Source: Mycosarcoma maydis
Lineage: Eukaryota; Basidiomycota; Ustilaginomycetes; Ustilaginales
Assembly (NCBI RefSeq): GCF_000328475.2
Contig: NC_026484.1
Location: 558,001-622,000, forward strand
Direction: 5' to 3'
DNA length: 64,000 nt
The notes below the pieces were generated by a model. The model did no database searches. It had not been told where the DNA came from and worked only from the letters and a program-made list of their open reading frames with translations. The translations under genes were made by a program, and so were the position numbers. Within the stretch, counting starts at the first letter, position 1. Each line of letters starts with the position of its first letter. This document shows positions 21,550 through 31,180 of the stretch, in pieces.

Positions 21550-22765
21550 TCACTTGTTGGAACGGGCGTGGGCCTTGGGCCCTTTCCTCTTTTCCGCGCG
21601 ACGCACATTTCGCTCTACACGACCGGCGCCCTTGTACGAGTCGCCGGACACTTTGGTGATGGATAAAGGTGCCCTCTGGGTCTTGATCACCTTGGTCGAG
21701 CTTTTTGCATCGACGTCCGGACCGCCGCTTGGCAGCGCAGCAATCATGCTAGCTCGCTTGAGACTCTCTTCGGCCATCGCTGGTGCGATTACCGAGGGTG
21801 CATCCAGCGAATCAGCTTCCGAAAATTCTTCGTGCTGCGCACCACGCATCGACTTGCTGGTCGACTGCACAGAGGGCTCAGACTCGGGCATGCGTTTGCG
21901 GTCTTGTGCACCAAGCAATCGGTCCATGTTAGATTGGAACTCGCTTTGCAATGGTTTGTTCTGTGGTGACGACAAATGCAAAGCGTAGATATTGTCAGCA
22001 AACAGCACCACGACTTGAACGCATGGAAAAACAATGTGGTATGCTGGCAATCGACAGCTCTCGAGTTCGACAAGGTTCAGTATAGTAAGGATTGTAAAAA
22101 TTTGGTAACCATGTAGTTGTCTTCAAGACTAATCGAATATTTTGTTGACTCATCACTTTAAGGCCGATGTCGAGAGCTTGCCGAGTTAACTTAGAGAGCA
22201 TAGTAGCTATAACCGATCCACTTACCTTTGATGTCCACTCGCTCTCAAGCGCCTTCAATCGCAAGATGGCCTCTGTCCTCTGCAGACCGATCGAAAACTT
22301 TTCCGATAGCGCGCGAATCGTCCATTCCTTTGGATCGCTGGCATGCAGACGCCAGATCTCGGTCTTTGTGCTCTGTCGAATGGGCGCAGGTGGGTTGAAC
22401 GAAGGGTTGAGTGGGAAAGGGGTGTCGCCAATCCAGTTGGGGCCCATGCCAGGTTTGGGCTGCTTGTACGCTCGTGCATCGGATTGAATCCACTCGTCGA
22501 ACGGAGCAAGCATCTTCGGACGGCCTCGACCCGCCGACTTGCGACCACGTCCGATCGCATTGAGATCTGTAGGTGCTGGAGACGCTTCGGAAGCGGCAGA
22601 GTAAGGAGGCTTGCGCGCAGTCGCATCTGCTGTCGGTGTGGCATAGGAGGACGAAGCCGAGGTCGAGAATGCGGCGACAACACTTTGCGAGCTGGATGCT
22701 ACAGCCGGTCCGGATCCAAGCTGGCGTATCGCTGAGAAGGCCGATGATCTGGATGCAAATGCCAT
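21550..22765 (-). CDS. Bot1/mS45-like mitochondrial ribosomal small-subunit protein
   Basis: Predicted mitochondrial protein of the eukaryotic mitochondrial regulator (Bot1p/PF12298) family, whose yeast member is a small-subunit mitoribosomal protein. Exon 1 is 22765-22226 and exon 2 is 21960-21550. The intron 22225-21961 has GTAAGT and ACAG ends and is phase 0, giving 316 aa. The N-terminus is a Ser/Ala/Arg-rich, acid-free presequence (MAFASRSSAFSAIRQLG). The conserved core is WIGDTPFPLNPSFNPPAP, EWTIRALSEKFSIGLQRTEAILRLKALE, then after the splice NKPLQSEFQSNMDRLLGA. The C-terminus is basic (RVERNVRRAEKRKG). The family call comes from the pattern PFPLNP...W(T)IRALSEKF...ILRLK; I am fairly but not fully sure. 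Confidence 0.75.
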
Positions 22766-23502
22766 CCTTGTTCAGTTCGTGATCGAGGAGGATGGGATGT
22801 GTTTGGAAGCAAAGTCAAGAGTTGGAAAGAAGTCAAGAGTTGGAAGGAACTTGCTTGATCAACCTCAGACGAGCTTGCACAGGAAAACGATTTCTTGCAA
22901 AAACCACGAACCGTAAGCGCACACAGGAATCTCACGTGCGGTAAAAGTGTTCGGTCCCGAAACCAGAAGCACTCGCCGCGGAAATCACGAATACGCACGG
23001 TACGCGCTACCCTTTCGTATTCACGATTCTTCCATCTTTGTTTGCTTTTCTGCCCACCGAAAGTCAGTCAGTCGTGAGTGACACGTTGGAAGAAGGGACA
23101 CGAATTGCTCAGCACAGTCACAGAGTCACGCGGTGCGTCAGGTGTACGCGTGGATGCTTTGGTGTCGCTTTCCAGAAGTCACTTTTAACTGTGCCTTGAC
23201 CATGTCACACGCTTCTACTCCACAATCAAGAATCGTGAATTCGCTTTGTGTTTCAGGTTTGGTCCAGCTAGCTGAGCCACCAAGATGGAGAGGTCTGTTG
23301 TAGCTTAGCTCTCATCGTCCATGCAATCTCCTTAGACACGATACGGCTGCGTTGGATGCCCTTTTCTAGGCCGCCGCTACCAGCACTTCGGTTGAGACCG
23401 TCGGCCACGCTACCTTGTGCGGCTATCTAAATTTATACATATCATCGTAGCATCCAAAGTCTAAAGTCCAGGCGATCATTCTCCCTGGGCAAGACCAAGA
23501 CG
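22766..23502. other. divergent intergenic region, Bot1-like / unknown 887-aa gene
   Basis: About 0.74 kb. It contains two tandem copies of an ~18-bp unit (AAGTCAAGAGTTGGAAAG-like, about 22812-22849) just upstream of the Bot1-like start, and isolated heptad motifs near 22985, 23024 and 23232. No gene is seen. Confidence 0.6.
22812..22849. repeat. 18-bp tandem duplication
   Basis: Two near-identical copies of AAGTCAAGAGTTGGAA(A/G)G, 18 bp apart, within ~85 bp of the Bot1-like start codon. Confidence 0.8.
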
Positions 23503-26166
23503 ATGGTGACAGTCGGCATCCCTGGCACAACGGGTTCAGGCAGCTCCATGAACACAAGGATCTGCAAGAAATTGGTCGTTAAAGGTCATGCATCGAGCTC
23601 GGGTGCAACGTACACTTTGTTCTTGAAGATTCAGCTGCCTGCGACCGAAAGGGGCGAGACACACGTTCTCATAGAAGATTCCGCTGCTGAGCTGCAAGAG
23701 GCCATAGTACATCTTCTTGACGCTTCTGGTGCCGCCCCCACACTTTCCGCATCCGCCGCAACCGCCGCCAGCGCACTCCGCATCCCGCTGTCGATTCGCC
23801 ACGATTTGAACGAGAGCTTGATCGAATATGAGCTCAGAGAAAGAGGTAACGCTGGCTCCTCGTCTTCATCAAGCGAACCATCTGATCTGCCAACTGTCGC
23901 CCGGAGCGATGATGGCAAGATCACGTTCCGCACCACGAACCGATCAAGCCCACGATCAAAGCATAAAAGTGCGTCCCATCCCACCTCGAGTTCCTACATG
24001 GTGACACTACACTTGTATACGAAACCACTCTCTACACCTCCGACGGCGCCTTTTTCAGTCAAGCTAGCGGTGCCCGTCTGTTTGAACAATTACTTGCGAT
24101 TCACTGTGGACGAGTCCATCGACAGCGACTTTGGACTGCACGGAATGGCAGTCGAAGTCGATCCTCCAATCCTACCAATTCCCTCCCAACGCAGACCGCT
24201 GCGAAGACGCTCTTCGACAGCCTCGTCTCGTCGACCTTCCAGCATCGTTTCACATTCTGATGACGAAGCGGACCTCACCCTGCTAGGCTCAGACTCGGGC
24301 GACGAAGCGGATCCCGAACATGACAACACTGCCATCGTGGGTCCATTTCACGCGTGCAAGGCTCTCATTCTTCGTATGGCCTCACAGCAAGCTGGTGATT
24401 TTGTGATTTGTCATCATCCTCTGTATCTCCTACCAAATGCGCTGCGTGCCGAACAGGGGCAAAGCTGGATCAGGTATCAGCTTTTTCGAAAGGCTGGTGA
24501 CGACAGTTCGGACAACGCTGCCTTGCGAGCCTACTTTGTAGCAAAGTTGAAACTTGACAAGCCATACTTTCCCGGACTTGACCGCGAAGTACAACTGTAC
24601 ATCCAGCTGGGCTCTGATCTATCGATACTGGAATGGCGGCCAGTGAAAGTGGATGCATCCAGAGGCATCTTGAGCTGGTCTTTTGGTTCTCTTGCATCTT
24701 TGTCGCCTCTGAAAAGTCAACAACCCAATGGTGCAGTAGATACAAACGGTGACAGGGTATCTGGATTTGAAATCGGTGATCTTGTTGTTTTGCCAGAACC
24801 CAGCCAACAAGCAGCTGATGAAGAGGACCTGCTTAGCGTCGCTCCTCCCAAAGGCATCGATAACATAAACTTGGACTTTTCAGTCGACAACGGCGCAGCA
24901 CCGTCCGCAAAAAAAAGGAGGTTCTCGTTGCAATCATCCAGTAGCACACGTCACCTTCCGTCGACTCCGCCGTCGGAACAGTCCGAGTCAGCACTTGGCA
25001 ACAACAACGTTCTTGCAATCACGTTGAACCTGCTGCCGGTGCTTCAAGGTAGCGAGCCCCTCTCGGTCTCCGTTCTGGGCACCCTGATGTTGACCCCGGC
25101 GCTTTCCAAGGCGATTAGGAGCCGAGACTTTTCGGATCTTCCTCGAGGCTTGTCTGCCCCTGCCGTCGCAAATCTGACGAAAGGCCCTTTTGACGTTGCG
25201 CTCGTCGATGCTAAACAAGACCAGTGGCCGGACGCAGCCAAGCCAAACGAGTCGTTGGTGGATTCGCGAGAGACGGTGCAGAAAAGCCAACAGGAAGGCA
25301 AGACCGGGTTGGTCTTGCATGGTACGAGCGCGACCAACGCCGGAGAGGTGGAGGAGATCTTGCAGCAAAGCCAACAGGAAGGCAAGACCGGGTTGGTCTT
25401 GCATGGTACGAGCGCGACCAACGCCGGAGAGGTGGAGGAGATCTTGCAGCAAAGCCAACAGGAAGGCAAGACCGGGTTGGTCTTGCATGGTACGAGCGCG
25501 ACCAACGCCGGAGAGGCGGAGGAGATCTTGCAGAAAGCGCTCGCTATCATTGCAGCGCACAATGAGATCTTGTCCAAGGCTGACCGAGGCGCAAACTCAC
25601 TGACAAAACAAGAGCACTCGAAACAAGGCCGGCAGGAGAGTGGAAGCGGCTGGGTACTACATGTGTCTCATCTGCTTTGGACACTCTTCCTGACGGCGAT
25701 GATCTTGATGCTGTTCAATGCTGGTCAGACTGCCCACCGTACGCTGTCTGCCAAGCTGGACGAGCTGAGCCGCCTGCTCCAAGTTCCTCCTAGGGCTGAC
25801 GTCCAGTCGTTCGTCGGTGTGGTGCAACACACACGGCCTGAGCCGGCTGTCTTTGAACCAGCTAGTACAGCTGCGTCTGCGTCTGCGTCTGCGTTGGCGT
25901 CCGAACCGCAACGATCAGAAGCGTTCGGTGTCCATGAATTGGATGACGCAGAAATGCTCACAAGCGCGAGCACGCCGTCCTGGCCGGACCATGCAGCTGA
26001 ACCACTCTCGGACGGTCCGCACACAACCGCCTCTCTAGATACAGCACTGCAGATGCGCACTCTCCACACCAGCCTTTCGTCCTTGGCGTCCACTTGGATT
26101 CACGACATGCTGCGCATACCGCTGTCCATCATCCACCGCCTCTGGAGCATTTTGGTGCGCGCCTAG
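23503..26166 (+). CDS. unknown protein with 28-residue tandem repeats and a C-terminal TM segment
   Basis: Not recognised; no domain could be assigned. The single-exon product is 887 aa, starting at the ATG at 23503. The N-terminal ~200 residues alternate beta-like stretches (YTLFLKIQLPAT, VTLHLYTKPLSTPP, FSVKLAVPVCLNNYLRF) with Ser-rich linkers. The middle is acidic and Ser-rich (DDEADLTLLGSDSGDEADPEHD). Another folded-looking block follows (RAYFVAKLKLDKPYFPGLDREVQLYIQLG). Residues ~595-678 are three near-perfect 28-residue repeats (core GKTGLVLHGTSATNAGE). A hydrophobic segment LLWTLFLTAMILMLFNAG (about residues 722-740) is followed by ~150 residues ending in an amphipathic, hydrophobic stretch. 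A membrane-anchored protein with a large N-terminal domain is the likely architecture; the topology is inferred. Confidence 0.75.
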   Translation: MVTVGIPGTTGSGSSMNTRICKKLVVKGHASSSGATYTLFLKIQLPATERGETHVLIEDSAAELQEAIVHLLDASGAAPTLSASAATAASALRIPLSIRHDLNESLIEYELRERGNAGSSSSSSEPSDLPTVARSDDGKITFRTTNRSSPRSKHKSASHPTSSSYMVTLHLYTKPLSTPPTAPFSVKLAVPVCLNNYLRFTVDESIDSDFGLHGMAVEVDPPILPIPSQRRPLRRRSSTASSRRPSSIVSHSDDEADLTLLGSDSGDEADPEHDNTAIVGPFHACKALILRMASQQAGDFVICHHPLYLLPNALRAEQGQSWIRYQLFRKAGDDSSDNAALRAYFVAKLKLDKPYFPGLDREVQLYIQLGSDLSILEWRPVKVDASRGILSWSFGSLASLSPLKSQQPNGAVDTNGDRVSGFEIGDLVVLPEPSQQAADEEDLLSVAPPKGIDNINLDFSVDNGAAPSAKKRRFSLQSSSSTRHLPSTPPSEQSESALGNNNVLAITLNLLPVLQGSEPLSVSVLGTLMLTPALSKAIRSRDFSDLPRGLSAPAVANLTKGPFDVALVDAKQDQWPDAAKPNESLVDSRETVQKSQQEGKTGLVLHGTSATNAGEVEEILQQSQQEGKTGLVLHGTSATNAGEVEEILQQSQQEGKTGLVLHGTSATNAGEAEEILQKALAIIAAHNEILSKADRGANSLTKQEHSKQGRQESGSGWVLHVSHLLWTLFLTAMILMLFNAGQTAHRTLSAKLDELSRLLQVPPRADVQSFVGVVQHTRPEPAVFEPASTAASASASALASEPQRSEAFGVHELDDAEMLTSASTPSWPDHAAEPLSDGPHTTASLDTALQMRTLHTSLSSLASTWIHDMLRIPLSIIHRLWSILVRA
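25282..25533 (+). repeat. 84-bp coding tandem repeat, three copies
   Basis: Three copies at an exact 84-bp period (unit starts near 25285, 25369 and 25453). They differ at only a few bases, for example GAGGTGGAG versus GAGGCGGAG in the last copy and CAGAAAAGC versus CAGCAAAGC in the first. The unit keeps the reading frame (28 codons). Confidence 0.95.
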
Positions 26167-26591
26167 CGCATCCTAAAGTCACATATGCTTCTCAATGCGA
26201 CTTTGCTCGGCACGCAACACGTGATGCATCCGCATGCGTTTCGCAATCGACATGCTCTCTCTGGCAAGCGGGCTGATGAAATCCGATGCAAAGCGCGCCA
26301 AAGTGGACCAAGTACCATTAAACAAGCTAGCGCGAAGAAAGAAAACGGGGATAGAGTGGAAAAAGAGGTGTGCGCGACAAGACCAAACGAAGGAGTATAA
26401 CGAGCGTGTAAGCGGCTGGAAGGAGGACAAAAGGGGGACCGGGGTACGCAGATGAGGGCCAGAGGTGAAAGGGAGACAAAGACATGTGGAAAGAGACGAG
26501 TCGAGTGGAAAGACGATGGGGGATGTGGATGTGGATGCGACTTGTTTGAGATGACCCGACAGAGAGTGACGACGAGAGCAAGGGCGTTGGT
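26167..26591. other. convergent 3' intergenic region
   Basis: About 0.4 kb between convergent genes; purine-rich on the plus strand. It would hold both 3' UTRs. Nothing else is seen. Confidence 0.6.
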
Positions 26592-27431
26592 TCAATAATC
26601 ATCATACTCCTCTCTCCTGTATCCCGCCTGTCGATTCCTCTTGTCACCATAGCCTACCGGCGCTCTGCTCGCGGACCTAGCTGGAGGCTGGCCCTTGGGA
26701 GGCCTCGTCATGCCCAGCGCCTTGAGTACAAATGGCAAAGCAAAGTGAACGACCATTACGAAGAAGGTGGTCGCCAGGGTGACCCAGGCGATCGCTGTGG
26801 TGACTCGGTAGTGTTTGTAGTTGAGGTACCTGTTTTGGTCGAGGAAAGCGTTGGCCTGTTGGAGCGTGGTGATGTTAGCCCAAGGGCCTAACGCTGCGAG
26901 GTTCTGTGTGGTGCTAGTGGCAGGGTTACCATTCTGACCATTCTTGAACATCTCGTAGATGCTTCGGAGGAACACTCTTTGATTTTCGGAGAAAGGTTCT
27001 GAGAAGTTGGGACCTCTGACGAAGCTGGGATTTCTCTGGACCGAGAAGGCAGTGATAGCGGCGGCGATGCCCAAGTACGCACCGCTGAGGATGAGCTCTA
27101 CCAGGCCGACAAGGACGTAGCCGTAGGTGCCCTTGCCCGTCCTCTCACCGCGTCGCTTTGGGAATTGCAAGCACGCCAAGAACGCTGCCAAATTGCCGAA
27201 AGCGAAACCAATAGCGGAGACAATCATTGATGCGAATACGACGGTGAGCATGCCATTGTCTTGGAGTTCGACAAAGTTGTTGATGCGTGATTTCTCCTTG
27301 AGGATCTGCCAGCGCGAATAGTCCCACGCAGTGAGGCCGAGGAGCGTGACAGAAAAGGCGACAATGGCGAGCTGGAGTGGCAACTCAAGAAGCTGTGGTG
27401 CAACGGGAGCGCGCGAGTGTAGGGGCGCCAT
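26592..27431 (-). CDS. unknown four-TM membrane protein
   Basis: Not recognised at family level. The single-exon product is 279 aa from the ATG at 27431. Four hydrophobic segments are visible: LPLQLAIVAFSVTLLGLTAW (about 18-37), MLTVVFASMIVSAIGFAFGNLAAFLAC (about 61-87), YGYVLVGLVELILSGAYLGIAAAITAF (about 103-129) and VTTAIAWVTLATTFFVMVVHFALPFVL (about 208-234). A hydrophilic loop of ~75 residues lies between TM3 and TM4. The tail is short and rich in Arg, Gly and Tyr (RNRQAGYRREEYDDY). The layout resembles MARVEL-like or tetraspan fungal proteins, but no signature supports a specific name. Confidence 0.72.
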   Translation of the reverse strand: MAPLHSRAPVAPQLLELPLQLAIVAFSVTLLGLTAWDYSRWQILKEKSRINNFVELQDNGMLTVVFASMIVSAIGFAFGNLAAFLACLQFPKRRGERTGKGTYGYVLVGLVELILSGAYLGIAAAITAFSVQRNPSFVRGPNFSEPFSENQRVFLRSIYEMFKNGQNGNPATSTTQNLAALGPWANITTLQQANAFLDQNRYLNYKHYRVTTAIAWVTLATTFFVMVVHFALPFVLKALGMTRPPKGQPPARSASRAPVGYGDKRNRQAGYRREEYDDY

Positions 27432-28048
27432 GATTGGTGGTCGATCCAGATGCGCAGACGCGCGGGCGATGCTGGGATGCTGCGGTGCTGTGATGCCACG
27501 ATGTGATGGTGGTCAAGAACAAACACAAGTATGTCGATAGCACTTGAATCTGCTAGGTGCACTTGTCGCACGTCGATCTACAGCATCGAGTTGAGCGTGA
27601 TGAGGTCAAGATGGATAGCCCTATCACGAGGATGGTGGAGAGAGCGGCCTTGAGGCGATCAAAGCGGATTCACGATTTGGTCGAGGCTTGAGACAGGCTA
27701 GGCAGACCAGGCGAGCCAAGGCAACGAGATGGCTGCAACTTGCATATGGGGAAACCCCAGTTTACGCCCTCTCTCGCACCAAGTGAACAGGAAAACTGCA
27801 GTAAGTCGTCCTGTCTGCCATTTTAGTAGTGTGAATCGTGAATAGCCGAGGTGCACAGAAACAAGCAAGCTGAGCAGTCCAGTAGTGCTCGTTCACTGTG
27901 CCTGCGCGCTCGAGCGATTGTTCAGTTGCTTGTTACAAGCATTCAACGTACTGTACTTGTAGCCTGCATGGCTGCCCACTCTTGACGATGGCAAGAGTAC
28001 CCTCCAACAGCAGATGAGATGGCGTAGAGTTGGATGGCTAATCACAAA

Positions 28049-28080
28049 TGTCGTGCAGTGTTGTGCAATGTCGTGCACTG
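28049..28080. repeat. 10-bp tandem repeat
   Basis: Three units of TGTCGTGCAG-like sequence (TGTCGTGCAG, TGTTGTGCAA, TGTCGTGCAC) in tandem. Confidence 0.75.
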
Positions 28081-28638
28081 GGGCGATGCCATGCGAGGTG
28101 TGGATCATGGCGGCAATCACAGAATATATTATAATTTAGTTACGTTGTACTAAATTCAATTCGCATTCTCGATTGTTGGTGGAAGCAGATGGGCGCAAAG
28201 GCAGTCATTTCGATCCTTGTTGCATTCGTGATTACTCACCACATGCGGGGCGAAAACAAAGAGAACCCAGGAACCAGCACTCGTGACTCACGAATGCGTT
28301 GTTACATTTTAGGGTTAAGTTAGTAACTAGCAAACACAGAATACAGTTATGGAGTCACTACCAATAATATTATCAATAATATTCAAAGACAATCGAATCC
28401 CCGCATCAAATCTTACTAACTTAGGGTCGGTTAGTGACTTACGTGGTAGCTTTCTCTGTCGCTGTTTGTCACGCTGCAGACAGTCACAGACAAGTGCGCC
28501 GTGGTCGGAGTTGGATTTGCGATCTATCAATATCAAGTTCAAGTTCAAGCTCCAAGCCAAAGACAAGCAACCCTAACTGACCCATCTATCGGGGCTGAAA
28601 AAGTGTGCTTCCGCAGTTGCAATTCACTCTTCACCAGC

Positions 28639-28661
28639 ATTCGTGATTCACGATTCGTGAG
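28639..28661. repeat. palindromic heptad array
   Basis: ATTCGTGATTCACGATTCGTGA: alternating inverted and direct heptads, about 100 bp past the GUP1 stop codon. Confidence 0.8.
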
Positions 28662-28755
28662 ACGGTACAGTACATCTGTCAGAGCTAGGCATGAGTTCGT
28701 ATCTAGTAGATTGTATTACCAGCACACTACGCTCGACCAACCAATCACAAACGCT

Positions 28756-30768
28756 TCAGCATTTGCGGTCGATCCCACGCCGCAACTCCTCCTCGCGATA
28801 CTCAAACATGACCTGAACACCGACGAACAATGTAGCGCATGCGCCCAGCATGAATCTTACGCCTTGCGTACTCCCAAGCAGCTGCTCGACCATGTATCGC
28901 ATGCCATCTGTGCCAATAGCAAATCCAACCAAGTTGCCTGTCATCATCATGAGCACATTGCCCACTCCACCCACTGCAGCCAGGTGTCGGAACCACCATC
29001 GATCGCCGTACTCGCTGTACGAGCATACTTTGCGAGCCACAACCTCTGGTACAATGAAAAACGTGATCAACCAGCCCCACGCCAGTAGCTTTAGACTGAG
29101 GTCGTGCCACAGCGCTACAAAGGTGAAGACAAGCAGCGTCGAGGCCATCTGATTGCGACTCCCTCCCAGTGGCACGTAGATGTACCGCACGATCCACAGA
29201 TTGTACGACCGATGCCACGATCGCCAAAATCCGAGCGTCGAGTAGTTGTTGGCCATGCATCGTACCATGTTTTCCGGCGCCTCGACGCCGTCCGCCATAG
29301 CCCAGAGTCGGAAGAACCGCCAGGGAATCAAAAGCTTGAGCCAGACAATGATCAGGTTCCAGAAACCGATCATGGAAAGTTCCAGGGGCGTAGCTCCGAC
29401 CCAAGCTTTCGAGTCTTTGATCGCATTCACGTAGATAAAGTGCAGGATGAGCTCCATCGTCATCAGCGACACGACGAATCGGATCGCGTACCGCACCACG
29501 GTACCCGTCTCGATGCGACACGGTCGACCAAGCTGGCTAGCAAAGTCGTTGAACGTCATGATAGGTCCGGCAATGAACAACGGCGGGTACAAGGCATAAA
29601 GCAGATACTTGCCCACACTGTACTCTTCCAAATGCTGCGTCAACCTCGTACGCTCCCGATACGTCGCCTCCCTCTCCTCTCGCACCACCTCGCTCATTCC
29701 TCTGCCAGCTTGTCCGCCCGCATCCGCTTCGCGCTTCGCCCAGTGGTAGTCCATGGCAAACGATACCAGCCTAAGCATGGTAATGTTGAAGTTGATCTGC
29801 CACCGAGGCAGGAGCCCTTTGAACACCTCCAGCACGCTGAGCGCAGGTGAGATGCGGCTATACTCGAAGCCATCGTTCCAGTGCACCGCGAACAGTGCAC
29901 CAATGTTGAAAGCAAAAGCTACAGCTGGTGCAACTCTGGCTCCACCCAGAGCTTTGGTCAAGCCGTAATTGATCGCGAGAATCAATAGTAGCTTGAGAGA
30001 GTTGAAGCCGTGCAGTGCAAAGAGAAAGATGGCCGTGAAGACGGTGAGGAATGCGATTCGGTTGGGTTTGGCCGCTACTGCTGGGCTATGGCTATTGCTA
30101 TTGCTATTGCTATTGCTATTGCTATTGCTATTGCTATTGCTATTGCTGTTGCCGATGCGGGTATATTGTGCATTTCCGGACGAAGGCAGCAATGTAAAAA
30201 GCTTGGAGAGCAGCAGATAGACGCCCATGATGCCGATCAATGCTGGCACGTAATCTCGGAAAGAACGATACTGAAAGTCGCTGTCATCACGCAGTCTGCC
30301 AGCGATCCAGCCTGGCTTGAGATGGCCAGAGTACGAGTAGAAGTTCGGATTGGAAGGCCGACTGAGACTGACAGGCACATACACCATCACGGGCACAGCA
30401 ACCGCAAAGACAAGGTAGTAGAATTTGAACTCGAGCGTATGCCATCGTCCTCGTTTAACGTGTCCGGACGCTCGCGTGGACATATTCGATGACACAGCTG
30501 TGGCTGTAGCGCTCTTGTTTGCAGCTTGTGCTGACAATGATCCAGTGTCGATCGTAAGCGAAGCAATACCGCGCGAACCTAGAAGCTTGCGCACTGTTGG
30601 ATGGGACGGCACGGGGCTGCTTGTAGGATGTCTGGATTCGGATGACGCAACGGGCGGATATGTGTTGCTGCCATTCTGATGCCGGGCTGTCATGTTGTCG
30701 TTTGGTTGCTGGCCGTTGGCGCCATGCTGGGAGCTGAGGACCGGGCTGCCAAAATGTATGGGGAGCAT
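28756..30768 (-). CDS. GUP1: GUP1-like MBOAT O-acyltransferase
   Basis: Multi-pass ER membrane O-acyltransferase of the MBOAT family; Gup1 remodels the lipid moiety of GPI anchors and affects glycerol uptake and membrane organisation. The single-exon product is 670 aa from the ATG at 30768. After a ~110-residue disordered leader come the Gup1 block KRGRWHTLEFKFYYLVFAV and RDDSDFQYRSFRDYVPALIGI. The MBOAT core includes RWQINFNITMLRLVSFAMDYHWA, YALYPPLFIAGPIMTFNDF, GFWRSWHRSYNLWIVRYIYVPLGGS and LWHDLSLKLLAWGW; the invariant active-site His is about residue 555. A (Ser-Asn)n tract from a hexanucleotide repeat sits in a loop after the LLSKLFTLLP segment. The gene is divergent from AP-1 sigma (412-bp spacer). 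Confidence 0.93.
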   Translation of the reverse strand: MLPIHFGSPVLSSQHGANGQQPNDNMTARHQNGSNTYPPVASSESRHPTSSPVPSHPTVRKLLGSRGIASLTIDTGSLSAQAANKSATATAVSSNMSTRASGHVKRGRWHTLEFKFYYLVFAVAVPVMVYVPVSLSRPSNPNFYSYSGHLKPGWIAGRLRDDSDFQYRSFRDYVPALIGIMGVYLLLSKLFTLLPSSGNAQYTRIGNSNSNSNSNSNSNSNSNSNSHSPAVAAKPNRIAFLTVFTAIFLFALHGFNSLKLLLILAINYGLTKALGGARVAPAVAFAFNIGALFAVHWNDGFEYSRISPALSVLEVFKGLLPRWQINFNITMLRLVSFAMDYHWAKREADAGGQAGRGMSEVVREEREATYRERTRLTQHLEEYSVGKYLLYALYPPLFIAGPIMTFNDFASQLGRPCRIETGTVVRYAIRFVVSLMTMELILHFIYVNAIKDSKAWVGATPLELSMIGFWNLIIVWLKLLIPWRFFRLWAMADGVEAPENMVRCMANNYSTLGFWRSWHRSYNLWIVRYIYVPLGGSRNQMASTLLVFTFVALWHDLSLKLLAWGWLITFFIVPEVVARKVCSYSEYGDRWWFRHLAAVGGVGNVLMMMTGNLVGFAIGTDGMRYMVEQLLGSTQGVRFMLGACATLFVGVQVMFEYREEELRRGIDRKC
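30091..30149. repeat. hexanucleotide microsatellite in the GUP1 coding region
   Basis: About ten units of GCTATT on the plus strand, read on the minus strand as alternating Ser-Asn codons. Six-base units keep the frame, so length changes would add or remove dipeptides. Confidence 0.95.
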
Positions 30769-31180
30769 GCCCTGCCGACGGTCTTTATTTGATAACCAAC
30801 CGATGGTAGCAACTCAACCTATCGCGGGCGCAGCCTCATGTAGTCCCAAGATCCGAGTGGGGCTTGATGAGAGACAAGTAAAGAGGATCGAAAGGAAGTG
30901 TAAGGTGCAGATTGGACTCGCGTGTGAATTCAGCTTGCCGTTGCACGCAAAGCCAGCTCGCATGTCGTTTCCAAAAAAGTCGTGAGTGTTGGTCTCGGAG
31001 TGTGCTTAGTCAGCAAGAATGGGTGGATTTTCGCGCTTGGGGCACACCCATGCAGTCTGTGAGTGACAGAGGAAATACATCGATCAGATCAACACTCACG
31101 ACTGTGTTTCTGATCCACCTCGTCAGTTATCGTGCACCTGCTCATCCTTCTTTGTGACCAGCGCGGTCGGTACTTGCAAT
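30769..31180. other. divergent promoter region GUP1 / AP-1 sigma
   Basis: 412 bp between divergent starts. No gene and no heptad array are seen; only isolated CACGA-like words occur (near 31098). Confidence 0.6.

Larger units (their letters stand above)
27432..28755. other. intergenic spacer, unknown 4-TM gene / GUP1
   Basis: About 1.3 kb without a supported gene. It includes a ~10-bp-period repeat (28049-28080), an A/T-rich stretch 28125-28160, a duplicated CAATAATATT at 28362-28383, hexamer-like AAGTTC repeats near 28530, and a palindromic heptad array at 28639-28661. Confidence 0.6.
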
